Program-made: the position numbers and the translations under genes
The notes under the pieces: model-generated
The model's database searches: none
The model's input: only the letters and a program-made list of their open reading frames with translations
Told to the model about the DNA's origin: nothing
DNA from: Gammaproteobacteria bacterium
GTDB taxonomy: Bacteria; Pseudomonadota; Gammaproteobacteria; Pseudomonadales; Oleiphilaceae
Direction of reading: 5' to 3'
NCBI GenBank assembly: GCA_002747055.1
Contig: PDSQ01000029.1
Coordinates: forward strand, 1-64,000
Length of the DNA stretch: 64,000 nucleotides
Shown here: piece after piece, positions 9,100 through 16,869 of the stretch
Layout: every line of letters starts with the position of its first letter
Numbering within the stretch: position 1 is the first letter of the stretch

Positions 9100-9894
9100 A
9101 TGCAAGAACTGACAGACAACGAGCCCTTTATCCGCCTCGGAGTTTTCCTGAGCCTGTTTTTTCTGTTTGGCTGCCTGGAACTGTTGATTCCACGCAGGTA
9201 TTTGAGGCAACCAAAATCAACTCGGTGGGTGACCAACTTTTCGATCGCCATCCTCGACAGCCTGCTGGTAAAATGGCTTTTCCCCTTGACTGCCGTGATG
9301 TTTGCCGCCTTATGCCAGGCGCAGGGCATTGGCTTGTTCAATTGGCTGGCTCTGCCTTTGTGGGTCAATGTTGTAGTTGGTGTAGTACTGCTGGATCTGG
9401 CGATTTACAGCCAGCATGTCTTATTTCATCTACACCCCATGTTGTGGCGCCTGCACCGGATGCACCATACCGACCTTGACCTCGATGTGAGTTCGGCTGC
9501 CCGGTTTCACCCGCTTGAAATTCTGCTGTCCATGCTGATCAAGTTCATGGTCATCGTTGTTTTAGGTATTTCACCGGTTGGTGTACTGATCTTTGAGGTG
9601 GTGCTGAATGGTATGGCCCTGTTTAATCACAGCAATATCAGGCTCCCCCCTTGGCTGGACAGCGGTTTGAGAAAAATCCTGGTGACACCGGATATGCACC
9701 GGGTTCACCACTCAATCGAGCGCCGTGAAACCAACAGCAACTTCGGCTTTAACCTGTCAGTCTGGGATCGCTGGTTTGGCACCTATTGCAAAGAACCGAC
9801 GCTGGGGCAGGAAGATATGGTGATCGGATTACCTCGTTTCCGACATATAGAAAAACAGAAATTCATTCACTTGTTAATCCAGCCTTTAAAGTAG
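9100..9894 (+). CDS. Sterol desaturase / fatty-acid hydroxylase family membrane protein
   Basis: A 264-residue integral membrane di-iron oxygenase of the fatty-acid hydroxylase superfamily. The conserved histidine clusters are present: HVLFH (106-110), HRMHH (119-123), NHSN (176-179) and HRVHH (200-204). Together these would hold two iron atoms at the cytosolic face. Hydrophobic segments near residues 14-30, 50-70, 85-103 and 145-172 are probable membrane spans. The substrate (sterol-like, carotenoid or acyl chain) cannot be predicted. A good GGGAG ribosome-binding site precedes the ATG. A short-chain dehydrogenase follows 150 bases downstream and may be co-transcribed. Confidence 0.88.
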   Translation: MQELTDNEPFIRLGVFLSLFFLFGCLELLIPRRYLRQPKSTRWVTNFSIAILDSLLVKWLFPLTAVMFAALCQAQGIGLFNWLALPLWVNVVVGVVLLDLAIYSQHVLFHLHPMLWRLHRMHHTDLDLDVSSAARFHPLEILLSMLIKFMVIVVLGISPVGVLIFEVVLNGMALFNHSNIRLPPWLDSGLRKILVTPDMHRVHHSIERRETNSNFGFNLSVWDRWFGTYCKEPTLGQEDMVIGLPRFRHIEKQKFIHLLIQPLK

Positions 9895-9909
9895 CGGATT
9901 ATGAAATAC

Positions 9910-9944
9910 AGCGACTTATCCGACGCGGGGGAAATGAAGTCGCT
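9910..9944 (+). other. Imperfectly spaced hairpin after the hydroxylase gene
   Basis: AGCGACTT (9910-9917) pairs exactly with AAGTCGCT (9937-9944) over a 19-base loop. No T-run follows, so termination is uncertain. Confidence 0.3.
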
Positions 9945-10044
9945 ATCGGATACCTGTTCAGTATGTTTATTCTTGTTTATCCCTAGTGCCGGTTTATCCT
10001 AGTATCGAATCTTTATCAATCTTATAAAAACAGGAGCAAATCTT

Positions 10045-10710
10045 ATGAGTCAGACTGTTGTTATCACCGGAGCCAATCGCGGCATAGGCCTGTCACTGAC
10101 TAAACACTATCTGATCAGTGGCTGCACCGTTTATGCCTTATGTCGTCACAATTCTGCAGAACTGGCTGATAGCGGTGCGCAGGTGATTGAAGGTGTAAAT
10201 ATGGGTGAGGACGCGGTTGTTGCCCGTCTCAAAGAAAAACTGGCTGGCGTCAAGGTGGATCTGCTGATTAACAATGCGGGTATCCTGCGCGATGATGTGC
10301 TGGGCCAGATGAATTTTGATTCATTGCGTGAGCAGTTCGAGGTAAACAGTCTCGGCCCCATTCGCGCTGTCGAAGCTCTCAAGGCCAACCTGAATACGGG
10401 TGCCAAAGTGGCGATGATTACCAGTCGCATGGGATCAATCACTGACAACACCAGTGGCGGTCGTTATGGCTACCGTATGTCCAAGGCCGCGCTGAACATT
10501 GCTGCGGTGTCCATGGCTCAGGATCTGCGGGCGGCAGGTGTTTCGGTTGCGATTGTTCACCCAGGGCTGGTCGGAACCGAAATGATCGGCGGTCACGGCG
10601 ACATTACCCCTGATCAGGCGGCCGAACGAATCGCTCAGCGTATTGCGGAACTGACACTGGATACCAGTGGCAGCTTCTGGCATTCCAATGGCGAATTGCT
10701 GCCCTGGTAA
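10045..10710 (+). CDS. Short-chain dehydrogenase/reductase (CsgA-like)
   Basis: A 221-residue classical SDR. The cofactor motif TGANRGIG is at residues 8-15, an NNAG motif (INNAGIL) lies near 80, and the catalytic Ser and Tyr-x3-Lys (YGYRMSKAAL) lie near residues 145-152. The size and compact C-terminus resemble the CsgA/C-factor group of NAD(P)-dependent SDRs, but no substrate can be named. The ribosome-binding site CAGGAG lies about ten bases before the ATG. It follows the hydroxylase gene on the same strand and may act on related oxygenated lipids; that link is inference. Confidence 0.88.
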   Translation: MSQTVVITGANRGIGLSLTKHYLISGCTVYALCRHNSAELADSGAQVIEGVNMGEDAVVARLKEKLAGVKVDLLINNAGILRDDVLGQMNFDSLREQFEVNSLGPIRAVEALKANLNTGAKVAMITSRMGSITDNTSGGRYGYRMSKAALNIAAVSMAQDLRAAGVSVAIVHPGLVGTEMIGGHGDITPDQAAERIAQRIAELTLDTSGSFWHSNGELLPW

Positions 10711-10810
10711 CAATCAAATGGGTCGAATCAATACGAAGACTTTATTTTAAATTGTTCTGGCGCACTTGTCGTTGCTGGTTTTTATTTTTTAGCCGGAATT
10801 ACTGGTACTT

Positions 10811-10834
10811 ACTATAAGCTACAAGGCTTATAGT
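10811..10834. repeat. Perfect 9-bp inverted repeat downstream of thiE
   Basis: ACTATAAGC (10811-10819) and GCTTATAGT (10826-10834) are exact complements around six bases, in the intergenic stretch where the SDR and thiE genes converge. It has no T-tract on either side strong enough to call a terminator. Confidence 0.45.
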
Positions 10835-10918
10835 TTCTGCTATGGTATTCCGTCAAACTTCCCATCTCTGGAAGATTGTACATATTAACCACCATGCTGC
10901 CCTGTTTTTTGAGGAGTG

Positions 10919-11560
10919 CTATGGTTTTCCACAGCGCACAAGATGGGACAATTGCCTTGCAGCCTGTTCCACGTCCGGGGCAGAACAAATGGCAGACACC
11001 ACAGCAACACCGTCCATACCGCAGGCCATGATTTCGGCGGCATTGTCTTGATTTACCGAGCCGATGGCCACCATGGGTTTTTCCCATATTTTCCTGGCGT
11101 TTTTCAGGCCGGAAAATCCCCAGGGCGCACAGGCATCGGGTTTGGTCTGTGTGTGGAATACAGGCCCGATGCCGATGTAGTCCACAGGCATATCCCGGGC
11201 CTCCTGAATATGTTCTTCGGTCTCCACAGAAAGTCCCACAATCTTTTCATTACCGCTTCCATTGGCAAGCAGGGCACGAACATCTTCCACCGGCATATCG
11301 CTCTGTCCCACGTGAACACCGTCGGCTCGACATGCCAGGGCCACATCCACACGGTCGTTGATGAGCAAGGGCACCTTGGCCCGAGCGAGCATATTTTTCA
11401 TTGCCCGGGCAAGTTCCACAAATTCCCTGGTGTCACATTCTTTTTCCCGCAGCTGCACCATGGTTACCCCGCCTTTTACGGCGGCAGCCACCACATCCAT
11501 GAGATCTCTGCCCAGACAAAGCCCCCTGTCCGTTACCAGATATACGCTGTAGTCAATCAT
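10919..11560 (-). CDS. thiE: Thiamine-phosphate synthase
   Basis: A 213-residue TIM-barrel enzyme joining hydroxymethylpyrimidine diphosphate to thiazole phosphate. Signature segments seen are VQLREKE near residue 37, LLINDRVDVAL near 65-75, DGVHVGQSD near 80-88, and GIGPVFHTQTK near 127. The pyrophosphate-binding glycine-rich end (AIGSVN, GVAVVSAI) is also present. The ATG at 11560 overlaps the thiM stop by four bases (ATGA), so thiM and thiE are coupled. With ThiM and an MTH1187-type protein it forms a salvage rather than a de novo set. Confidence 0.95.
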   Translation of the reverse strand: MIDYSVYLVTDRGLCLGRDLMDVVAAAVKGGVTMVQLREKECDTREFVELARAMKNMLARAKVPLLINDRVDVALACRADGVHVGQSDMPVEDVRALLANGSGNEKIVGLSVETEEHIQEARDMPVDYIGIGPVFHTQTKPDACAPWGFSGLKNARKIWEKPMVAIGSVNQDNAAEIMACGMDGVAVVSAICSAPDVEQAARQLSHLVRCGKP

Positions 11561-12354
11561 AAAAACTCCATTTGCACGCGGGTTTCCAAATCCGAGGCGC
11601 CCAGCAGATACAGGGCATCATAAAAATATAATTGTAATGTCCCAGGCCCCTGGGCCTTTTCCCCGGCCCTGCTCCCTGCCGCAGACATGACAACCATGGC
11701 GCCCACGGCCGCAGAAAAAGGATCGGCCACGGCAAGAAAGGCTCCAGTAAGGGCTGTGGCTGTGCATCCAAGGGCTGTGACCAGTGGCATCATGGAATGC
11801 CCTCCCGTAATCCTGCAGGTTTGTCTGCCATCGGTAATATAATCACTTTCTCCACTGATGGTAACCACACATTTTTTTTCCATCGCAAGACGTTGGGCCG
11901 ATTCCAGTGCCTCTTCAACGGCAGCCGTGGAATCTGCGCCCCTGGAGGTTGCGGCGACACCCGCTGTCGCCATGATCTCCGAGGCATTACCCCGTATGAC
12001 AGCAGGGCCGCACTCTTCGATAAAACGAAAACCGGCATCGGTGCGTGCCCTGGTTACGCCCATGGCAATGGGATCGAGAACAACGGGAATATTTTTCTTC
12101 CTGGCAATGGCTCCGGCAGCAAAGATGCCATCCACAAAATCCGGGGTTGGAGTACCGATATTTACCACCAGAGCCTGGGCGAATGCGGCGAGTTCCCTGA
12201 CATCTTCCGACCAGTGGCTCATGGCCGGAGAAGCTCCCAGGGCCAGCAGGGCATTAGCATTGGTATTGGCAGCGACATAATTGGTCAGGTTCAGAATCAG
12301 GGGACGGGAAGCCCGGATCTTTGCCACATTCTCTATGATCGATGATATTTCCAC
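11557..12354 (-). CDS. thiM: Hydroxyethylthiazole kinase
   Basis: A 265-residue ribokinase-fold ThiM, which phosphorylates hydroxyethylthiazole for thiamine salvage. Typical segments are LTNYVAANTNANALLALGA near residues 24-42, the metal/phosphate region VLDPIAMGVT near 93, and the C-terminal glycine-rich catalytic motif ALGCTATALTGAF near 190-203. The start is GTG at 12354 with GGAG seven bases upstream. It begins one base after the MTH1187-like gene stops. The protein looks closer to Desulfobacterota-type ThiM than I would expect in a gammaproteobacterium. That impression needs a phylogeny. Confidence 0.93.
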   Translation of the reverse strand: MEISSIIENVAKIRASRPLILNLTNYVAANTNANALLALGASPAMSHWSEDVRELAAFAQALVVNIGTPTPDFVDGIFAAGAIARKKNIPVVLDPIAMGVTRARTDAGFRFIEECGPAVIRGNASEIMATAGVAATSRGADSTAAVEEALESAQRLAMEKKCVVTISGESDYITDGRQTCRITGGHSMMPLVTALGCTATALTGAFLAVADPFSAAVGAMVVMSAAGSRAGEKAQGPGTLQLYFYDALYLLGASDLETRVQMEFL

Positions 12355-12355
12355 G

Positions 12356-12655
12356 TTACATCTCCAGCCTGTCTTTTACCGCCGCGACCTTGACATCCAT
12401 ACGGGGAGCATGGCTTTCCCGGTAATCAATGGCCAGGGTCATATAAATGCGTCTGCTGTTCTTTTTCAGCGCGAGAAAACAATTACGGACCACTTCCATA
12501 ATCTCATCGTATTCCCCTTCAATGGCCGTGGACATGGGGCCCAGCACAAAAGGTAGCCCGCTGTCCTGAATGACCTTCACGACTCCTGCCACATGCTCTG
12601 CAAGTTCTTCTCCCTTATCCATGGGGAAAAAAACAAGGTTTGCTATAGTGCTCAT
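12356..12655 (-). CDS. MTH1187-family thiamine-binding protein
   Basis: A 99-residue single-domain protein of the MTH1187 (DUF77/YkoF-like) family: an alpha-beta sandwich that binds the thiamine or hydroxymethylpyrimidine moiety. Recognisable parts are ANLVFFPMDKGEELAEHV at the start and the central GPMSTAIEGEYDEIM. It is the first gene of the thiM-thiE operon, with AAAGGAG upstream of the ATG. No TPP riboswitch (no CTGAGA/ACCTGAT core) is visible before it. Confidence 0.85.
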   Translation of the reverse strand: MSTIANLVFFPMDKGEELAEHVAGVVKVIQDSGLPFVLGPMSTAIEGEYDEIMEVVRNCFLALKKNSRRIYMTLAIDYRESHAPRMDVKVAAVKDRLEM

Positions 12656-12764
12656 TTCCTATCTCCTTTCATTGTGATTGACACCCTTCCCACCCTAAAG
12701 GACTTTGTCTTTAACGCGAACCCTGGGTTTTTGTCTTTTTCATGGCTCCATTATAAATTGGCCT

Positions 12765-12848
12765 ATGAGCAAAACGAACCAATATCGTACCGGAAGACAT
12801 TGCGTTTTTAAACTACGCTGTCACTTGGTCTTTGTAACAAAGTACCGC
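12765..12848 (+). mobile_element. IS200/IS605-family tnpA remnant (N-terminal 28 codons)
   Basis: From ATG 12765 the reading gives MSKTNQYRTGRHCVFKLRCH followed by LVFVTKYR. This is the hallmark N-terminus of HUH transposases of IS200/IS605 elements (TnpA). The similarity stops at 12848 and the frame ends at 12908 without the HUH motif or catalytic tyrosine, so it is a dead fragment. It lies between the thiamine operon and pxpA. Confidence 0.75.
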
Positions 12849-12904
12849 TCCCCCGGCGAATCAATTCACCATGAACTATTCAACTCAACCCTCACACTTT
12901 TAGC

Positions 12905-12933
12905 TTGACTTTCTGAATACCAATACATATCAA
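12905..12933 (+). promoter_or_regulatory. Putative sigma-70 promoter for pxpABC
   Basis: TTGACT (12905-12910) and TATCAA (12928-12933) are spaced by 17 bases, matching five and four consensus positions. The first gene, pxpA, starts 140 bases downstream, leaving a long leader. Confidence 0.45.
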
Positions 12934-13074
12934 TAAGGCGATGCAGTACACTCGGATGTATTCAACACACAGACGGACTATTTCATCCGTTAAGCCAATG
13001 TTAGGCTCAAAGCTTCGACAACCATCGGGTACTGACTGTACTTTGTTGCGATATTACAGCGTAAGGAAATAACG

Positions 13075-13800
13075 ATGCAGCTCAACTGTGATATGGGTGA
13101 ACACTTTGGCAATTACACCATCGGCGCAGACACCGAGGTTATGCCCCATATCGACATGGCCAACATCGCCTGTGGCATGCACGCCTCCGACCCGGATGTC
13201 ATGGATGCCACCGTTGCCCTCGCCGCCAGGCACAAGGTCGTCATTGGCGCTCACCCAGGCTACCCTGACATGCAGGGTTTTGGGCGACGAGATATGAACT
13301 TGTCCCCTTTGGAGGTGCGAAATCAGGTGATCTATCAATTGGGCGCCCTCACCGCCTTCTGCGCCGTTCACGACACTCAGGTCAGCTATATCAAGCCTCA
13401 TGGTGCGCTGTATCATGCGATGATGAACAACACAAAGGTGATGAACGTACTGCTGGAAATAGCCGGGCAATTCTCGCTGAAGCTCATGGTGCTGGCCACG
13501 GCCAATTGGCATGAGCACAAACAATACGCCGACCGACACGGGGTTGAACTGCTGCTGGAAGCCTTTGTTGACAGGGCCTATGAAGATGACGGCAGCCTGG
13601 TTCATCGCAGCGAGCCCGGCGCGCTGCTCGAAAAACAGGAGATGATAAACCGGGTACGTGAACTTTGCGACCAGGTGCCGATTCGCTCGATCAACGGCAG
13701 GGAACTGCATTTTCCTATCGACTCACTCTGTGTACATGGTGACGGGAAAGGGGTGCCTTTGATCAAGGCATTCAGGGCCATCATTAAAAACCATGAATAG
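13075..13800 (+). CDS. pxpA: 5-oxoprolinase subunit A (LamB/YcsF family)
   Basis: A 241-residue member of the LamB/YcsF family, subunit A of the ATP-dependent 5-oxoprolinase PxpABC that opens 5-oxoproline to glutamate. The start LNCDMGEHFGN, the central NIACGMHASDP and GAHPGYPD, and KPHGALYH are all family signatures. The ATG is preceded by AAGGAAAT. Its stop overlaps the start of pxpB by eight bases. Confidence 0.95.
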   Translation: MQLNCDMGEHFGNYTIGADTEVMPHIDMANIACGMHASDPDVMDATVALAARHKVVIGAHPGYPDMQGFGRRDMNLSPLEVRNQVIYQLGALTAFCAVHDTQVSYIKPHGALYHAMMNNTKVMNVLLEIAGQFSLKLMVLATANWHEHKQYADRHGVELLLEAFVDRAYEDDGSLVHRSEPGALLEKQEMINRVRELCDQVPIRSINGRELHFPIDSLCVHGDGKGVPLIKAFRAIIKNHE

Positions 13801-14482
13801 TGACAGCTTCACGATTTCCCAGGTATCGGAAACCTCGCTGCTGGTCAGTTTTCACGAACCGGTCAGCGTTGACCTTTCTTTATTTATTGCCAACTGTAGC
13901 AAGGCGGTCAATCATCATTTTGCCGATACAGTGGTCAACACTGTGCCGTCATACAACGCCCTGCTGATCACTCTGCAACCTTCCAGCGAGCAGAATTGTG
14001 TCGAAAAACTGAACAGGGTTTTGCTGGCAGTTTCCCGTGAAAAAAGAGACGAGCAACGGGATACCATAGAAATACCCACCTGGTATGACCCGGAGGTGGC
14101 CGAGCACCTGGATGAAATAACCGGGGAGACCGGTTGCAGTCTCGAAGAATTGATCAAGCTGCATACCGGGCAGACCTTTTTTGTATACATGATCGGATTT
14201 TGCCCCGGATTCGCTTATATGGGCGATCTGCCGGAACCACTGCGCCTGCCGAGGCGCACTGTTCCGCAAACAAAAATGCCGGCGGGCAGTGTAGCCATCG
14301 CCGATTTTCAGACAGCCGTCTATCCCCTGGCGATGCCAGGTGGCTGGAATATTATCGGTCGCACACCCCTGACCCTGTTTGATGCCACCAGAAAACAGCC
14401 CAGCCTCCTGCAACAAGGGGACAGAGTGCAATTCAAAGCGATCAGCAAAGAAGAGTTCCTGCGGCAAGGTGGGATGCTGTAG
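13793..14482 (+). CDS. pxpB: 5-oxoprolinase subunit B (KipI-like)
   Basis: A 229-residue allophanate-hydrolase-subunit-1/KipI-type protein, subunit B of PxpABC. Family motifs are YDPEVAEHLDEI near 101, HTGQTFFVYMIGFCPGFAYM near 123-142, LPRRTVPQTKMPAGSVAIA near 154-172, and PGGWNIIGRTP near 182. It overlaps pxpA by eight bases, and the TAG stop shares its last base with the GTG start of pxpC. Confidence 0.95.
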   Translation: MNSDSFTISQVSETSLLVSFHEPVSVDLSLFIANCSKAVNHHFADTVVNTVPSYNALLITLQPSSEQNCVEKLNRVLLAVSREKRDEQRDTIEIPTWYDPEVAEHLDEITGETGCSLEELIKLHTGQTFFVYMIGFCPGFAYMGDLPEPLRLPRRTVPQTKMPAGSVAIADFQTAVYPLAMPGGWNIIGRTPLTLFDATRKQPSLLQQGDRVQFKAISKEEFLRQGGML

Positions 14483-15600
14483 TGGGTGAAATGCAGGTCA
14501 TCTCCATAGGTTTCCTGGCCACAGTTCAGGATCAGGGGCGATACTTGTGCCAGCACCTTGGCCTGGCAGAGGCCGGTGCTCTGGATAAACACGCCCTGTT
14601 CTGGGGCAACCGGCTGGTGGGCAACAAGCCGGACTCCCCCGCCGTAGAGATTCTGCTCGGCAACAGCGCTTTTACCTTTGATTCTGCCACCCGAATCGCC
14701 ATCAGCGGCGCGGCCATGCCGGTGACACTCAACGACACCCCGGTTCCCGGCTGGACAGCCATACCCATTCAACCTGGTGATGTAATCAAATGTGGCATTG
14801 CCCCCAGCGGGCTGCGAGCGTACCTGACTATCGCCGGTGGCTTTACTGTTCCGCGCTTTTTTAATAGCGGTTCAACCGTGATCAGAGAGCAAACCGGCGC
14901 CAATCAGGGGAAAAAACTGACCGCAGGGGATACCCTGTCGTATCGAAAGCAAGCCGACCAGACCTGCCAGAATGCCGTTACACTATGGCCAAAAACTCCC
15001 CGGCACTATATTCCAGACTATAATGCACCACTGACCCTGCATTTCTTTCCCGGCTATCACTATCGGGAGTTCGATCCGAACAGCGTGCAGCGATGCTTGA
15101 ATAACTGGTATACCATCGCCCAGGACTCAGACCGCATGGGCTACCGTCTCTCCGGCACACCTTTGACACGGGAAGGCGCTGATATTCTGTCCATCGGAGT
15201 TCCCTGTGGCGCAATCCAGATTCCCACCGCAGGAGAACCCATTATTTTGCTCAACGACCGCCAATGTACCGGTGGCTACCCCATTCTGGGTGTCGTCTGT
15301 GCACGGGATCTCTTCCGGCTGGCTCAGAAGAGGCCTGGAGAGCAGGTGCGTTTTGCTATTGCCGATATCGACCAACAGCAACGACGACTGCATACCTTCT
15401 ATCAGTTTTTCGCGACAAACACCATAAACCTCGCCCGGTTCGCAGATGATGTCAAACAGAGCAAGGTATACCGGCTCACAAACGATCAACAAACGACACT
15501 AGCGCCACCTGCTCAGGCAACAACTCACCCGCCATCTCATCCACCATCCGCTGCAAATCTCCCTCCGTATCCACATCCGTCATCGAGCCGGTATAATTGA
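14482..15600 (+). CDS. pxpC: 5-oxoprolinase subunit C (KipA-like) with an abnormal C-terminal tail
   Basis: A 372-residue allophanate-hydrolase-subunit-2/KipA-type protein, subunit C of PxpABC. Typical motifs are FLATVQDQGRY near residue 9, SGAAMPVTLND near 75, and PTAGEPIILLNDRQCTGGYP near 248. Family members are usually about 310-330 residues. Here the last 40 or so are low-complexity proline/serine/alanine sequence (for example TTHPPSHPPSAANLPPYPHP), which reads antisense through the 3' end of the convergent glycosyltransferase gene for 125 bases. The natural stop seems to have been lost. The start is GTG 14482 (coupled to pxpB) or ATG 14491. Confidence 0.9.
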   Translation: MGEMQVISIGFLATVQDQGRYLCQHLGLAEAGALDKHALFWGNRLVGNKPDSPAVEILLGNSAFTFDSATRIAISGAAMPVTLNDTPVPGWTAIPIQPGDVIKCGIAPSGLRAYLTIAGGFTVPRFFNSGSTVIREQTGANQGKKLTAGDTLSYRKQADQTCQNAVTLWPKTPRHYIPDYNAPLTLHFFPGYHYREFDPNSVQRCLNNWYTIAQDSDRMGYRLSGTPLTREGADILSIGVPCGAIQIPTAGEPIILLNDRQCTGGYPILGVVCARDLFRLAQKRPGEQVRFAIADIDQQQRRLHTFYQFFATNTINLARFADDVKQSKVYRLTNDQQTTLAPPAQATTHPPSHPPSAANLPPYPHPSSSRYN

Positions 15601-16144
15601 TTGCGTACGCATCCAGCCGCGTCAATAAACTCGCCAAGGTATCCTCGCGGCCGTATTCCACCGCCGCCCAGTGCTCCAACGGCACAGGTGTATTACCACC
15701 AAACAGATAAAACCCACCATCCGAGGCAGGCCCGATCACCAGAGAATCAGGTTGCTGTAAACACTCCACGGCCTCCAGCAAATTTGCAACCGAGTGCTGT
15801 GGGCTATCAACGCCCATCAACATAACAAAATCATGATCCTGCAGTCGTGTGGAATACACATGATGCATACGCTCACCCATGCCGCCCGGGCCGGTATACA
15901 TACGCTCCAGTCCCTGCCACATCGGGTGGCTCACACCCTGCTCTTCACCTATCGCCCAATAGCAGGACAAGGCTATATCGCGCTCAGCAAAAGCACCTAC
16001 CGCTTCTTTCAATATGGCCTCTTTCGCCGCCTTCGCCAGGCGAAAAAACCGATCCGCCAACGGATGGCCAATCGTGGCAGACAAGCGTGTTTTCACCGGC
16101 GACAAGCCCGGCGTTTTAACCAGTACCGCTATCGCACCTTTCAT
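15476..16144 (-). CDS. TIGR04282-type arsenosugar-cluster glycosyltransferase (DUF2064)
   Basis: A 222-residue GT-A-fold protein of the TIGR04282/DUF2064 family, often found with ArsS in arsenosugar loci. Features are LVKTPGLSPVKTRLSATIG near the N-terminus, the DxD-like VMLMGVDSPQ near 107, and GPASDGGFYLFG near 137. The start chosen is ATG 16144, which overlaps the stop of the upstream glycosyltransferase as ATGA. Its 3' end overlaps the convergent pxpC tail. The role, transfer of a sugar during arsenosugar assembly, is inferred from the conserved cluster. Confidence 0.88.
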   Translation of the reverse strand: MKGAIAVLVKTPGLSPVKTRLSATIGHPLADRFFRLAKAAKEAILKEAVGAFAERDIALSCYWAIGEEQGVSHPMWQGLERMYTGPGGMGERMHHVYSTRLQDHDFVMLMGVDSPQHSVANLLEAVECLQQPDSLVIGPASDGGFYLFGGNTPVPLEHWAAVEYGREDTLASLLTRLDAYAINYTGSMTDVDTEGDLQRMVDEMAGELLPEQVALVSFVDRL

Positions 16145-16857
16145 ACCTTGTGCCACCGTTGTTTCAGCAAAACCTTAAACTCCGGCCAGGCCTGTCTGGC
16201 CCACAAATAAACGTGTAAACCTGTCGTTTTCAGCCAGCCATTTTTCTCGTATTTCCGCGCACTGGTGAGCAACGCGGTTCCGGTGCAGCGCAAACGAACA
16301 CCCTGCTGTAATGCGTGCCAGACAAACGTATGATCCTCACCGTATTTCACATCTTCAGGATAGGCCCCCACACGCAGGAAGTTTTGTCTGGATATGCACA
16401 AAGCCTGATCACCGAAAGGTGTTACCAGGCAATGTGAACGCAGCCAGACACCGAGGGCATTCAGCCACATCATCGGATGGCCATAAAAACGCAGATTGAA
16501 GTAATGCAGCGCATCAGGGCAAACACGCAAGGAATTTCTCAGCGAGTGAATATGGCGCGTTTCTATTCTCGAATCCGCATGAACAAACCACAGATAGTCA
16601 CCCTCAGCCAATCGTGTCCCGGCATTCATCGCTGTGGCACGACTGTTTCCGGCACAATGCGCCTGACACTGCTGACCAAATGACGGCGGATAGGTAGTTA
16701 TTTTCTGTTGTATAGCAGTGACTTCCGATTTATCTGCACTGACAAACAGAACCTCACAGCCCGTGAACCTCCCCTCGGCCGATTGTACCGACAACTCCTG
16801 TAATAACACCCGCCAGCTATCATCTCCCGGCGCGACGGGCACAATGATGGAAATCAT
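16141..16857 (-). CDS. TIGR04283-type arsenosugar-cluster glycosyltransferase
   Basis: A 238-residue family-2-like glycosyltransferase of the TIGR04283 group. It begins ISIIVPVAPGD and contains GNSRATAMNAGTRLAEGDYL near 90-109. That is followed by WFVHADSR (the DxD equivalent being HAD) and GDQALCISRQNFLRVGAYPE near 165-184. ATG 16857 sits eight bases after AAGGCGG. It follows arsS by 12 bases and overlaps the next glycosyltransferase gene by four. Confidence 0.9.
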   Translation of the reverse strand: MISIIVPVAPGDDSWRVLLQELSVQSAEGRFTGCEVLFVSADKSEVTAIQQKITTYPPSFGQQCQAHCAGNSRATAMNAGTRLAEGDYLWFVHADSRIETRHIHSLRNSLRVCPDALHYFNLRFYGHPMMWLNALGVWLRSHCLVTPFGDQALCISRQNFLRVGAYPEDVKYGEDHTFVWHALQQGVRLRCTGTALLTSARKYEKNGWLKTTGLHVYLWARQAWPEFKVLLKQRWHKV

Positions 16858-16869
16858 CACTGTACCGCC

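Noticed and set aside
12656..12764. TPP riboswitch expected upstream of the thiamine salvage operon
   Set aside because: No CTGAGA, ACCTGATCTGG or equivalent core is present on the minus strand.
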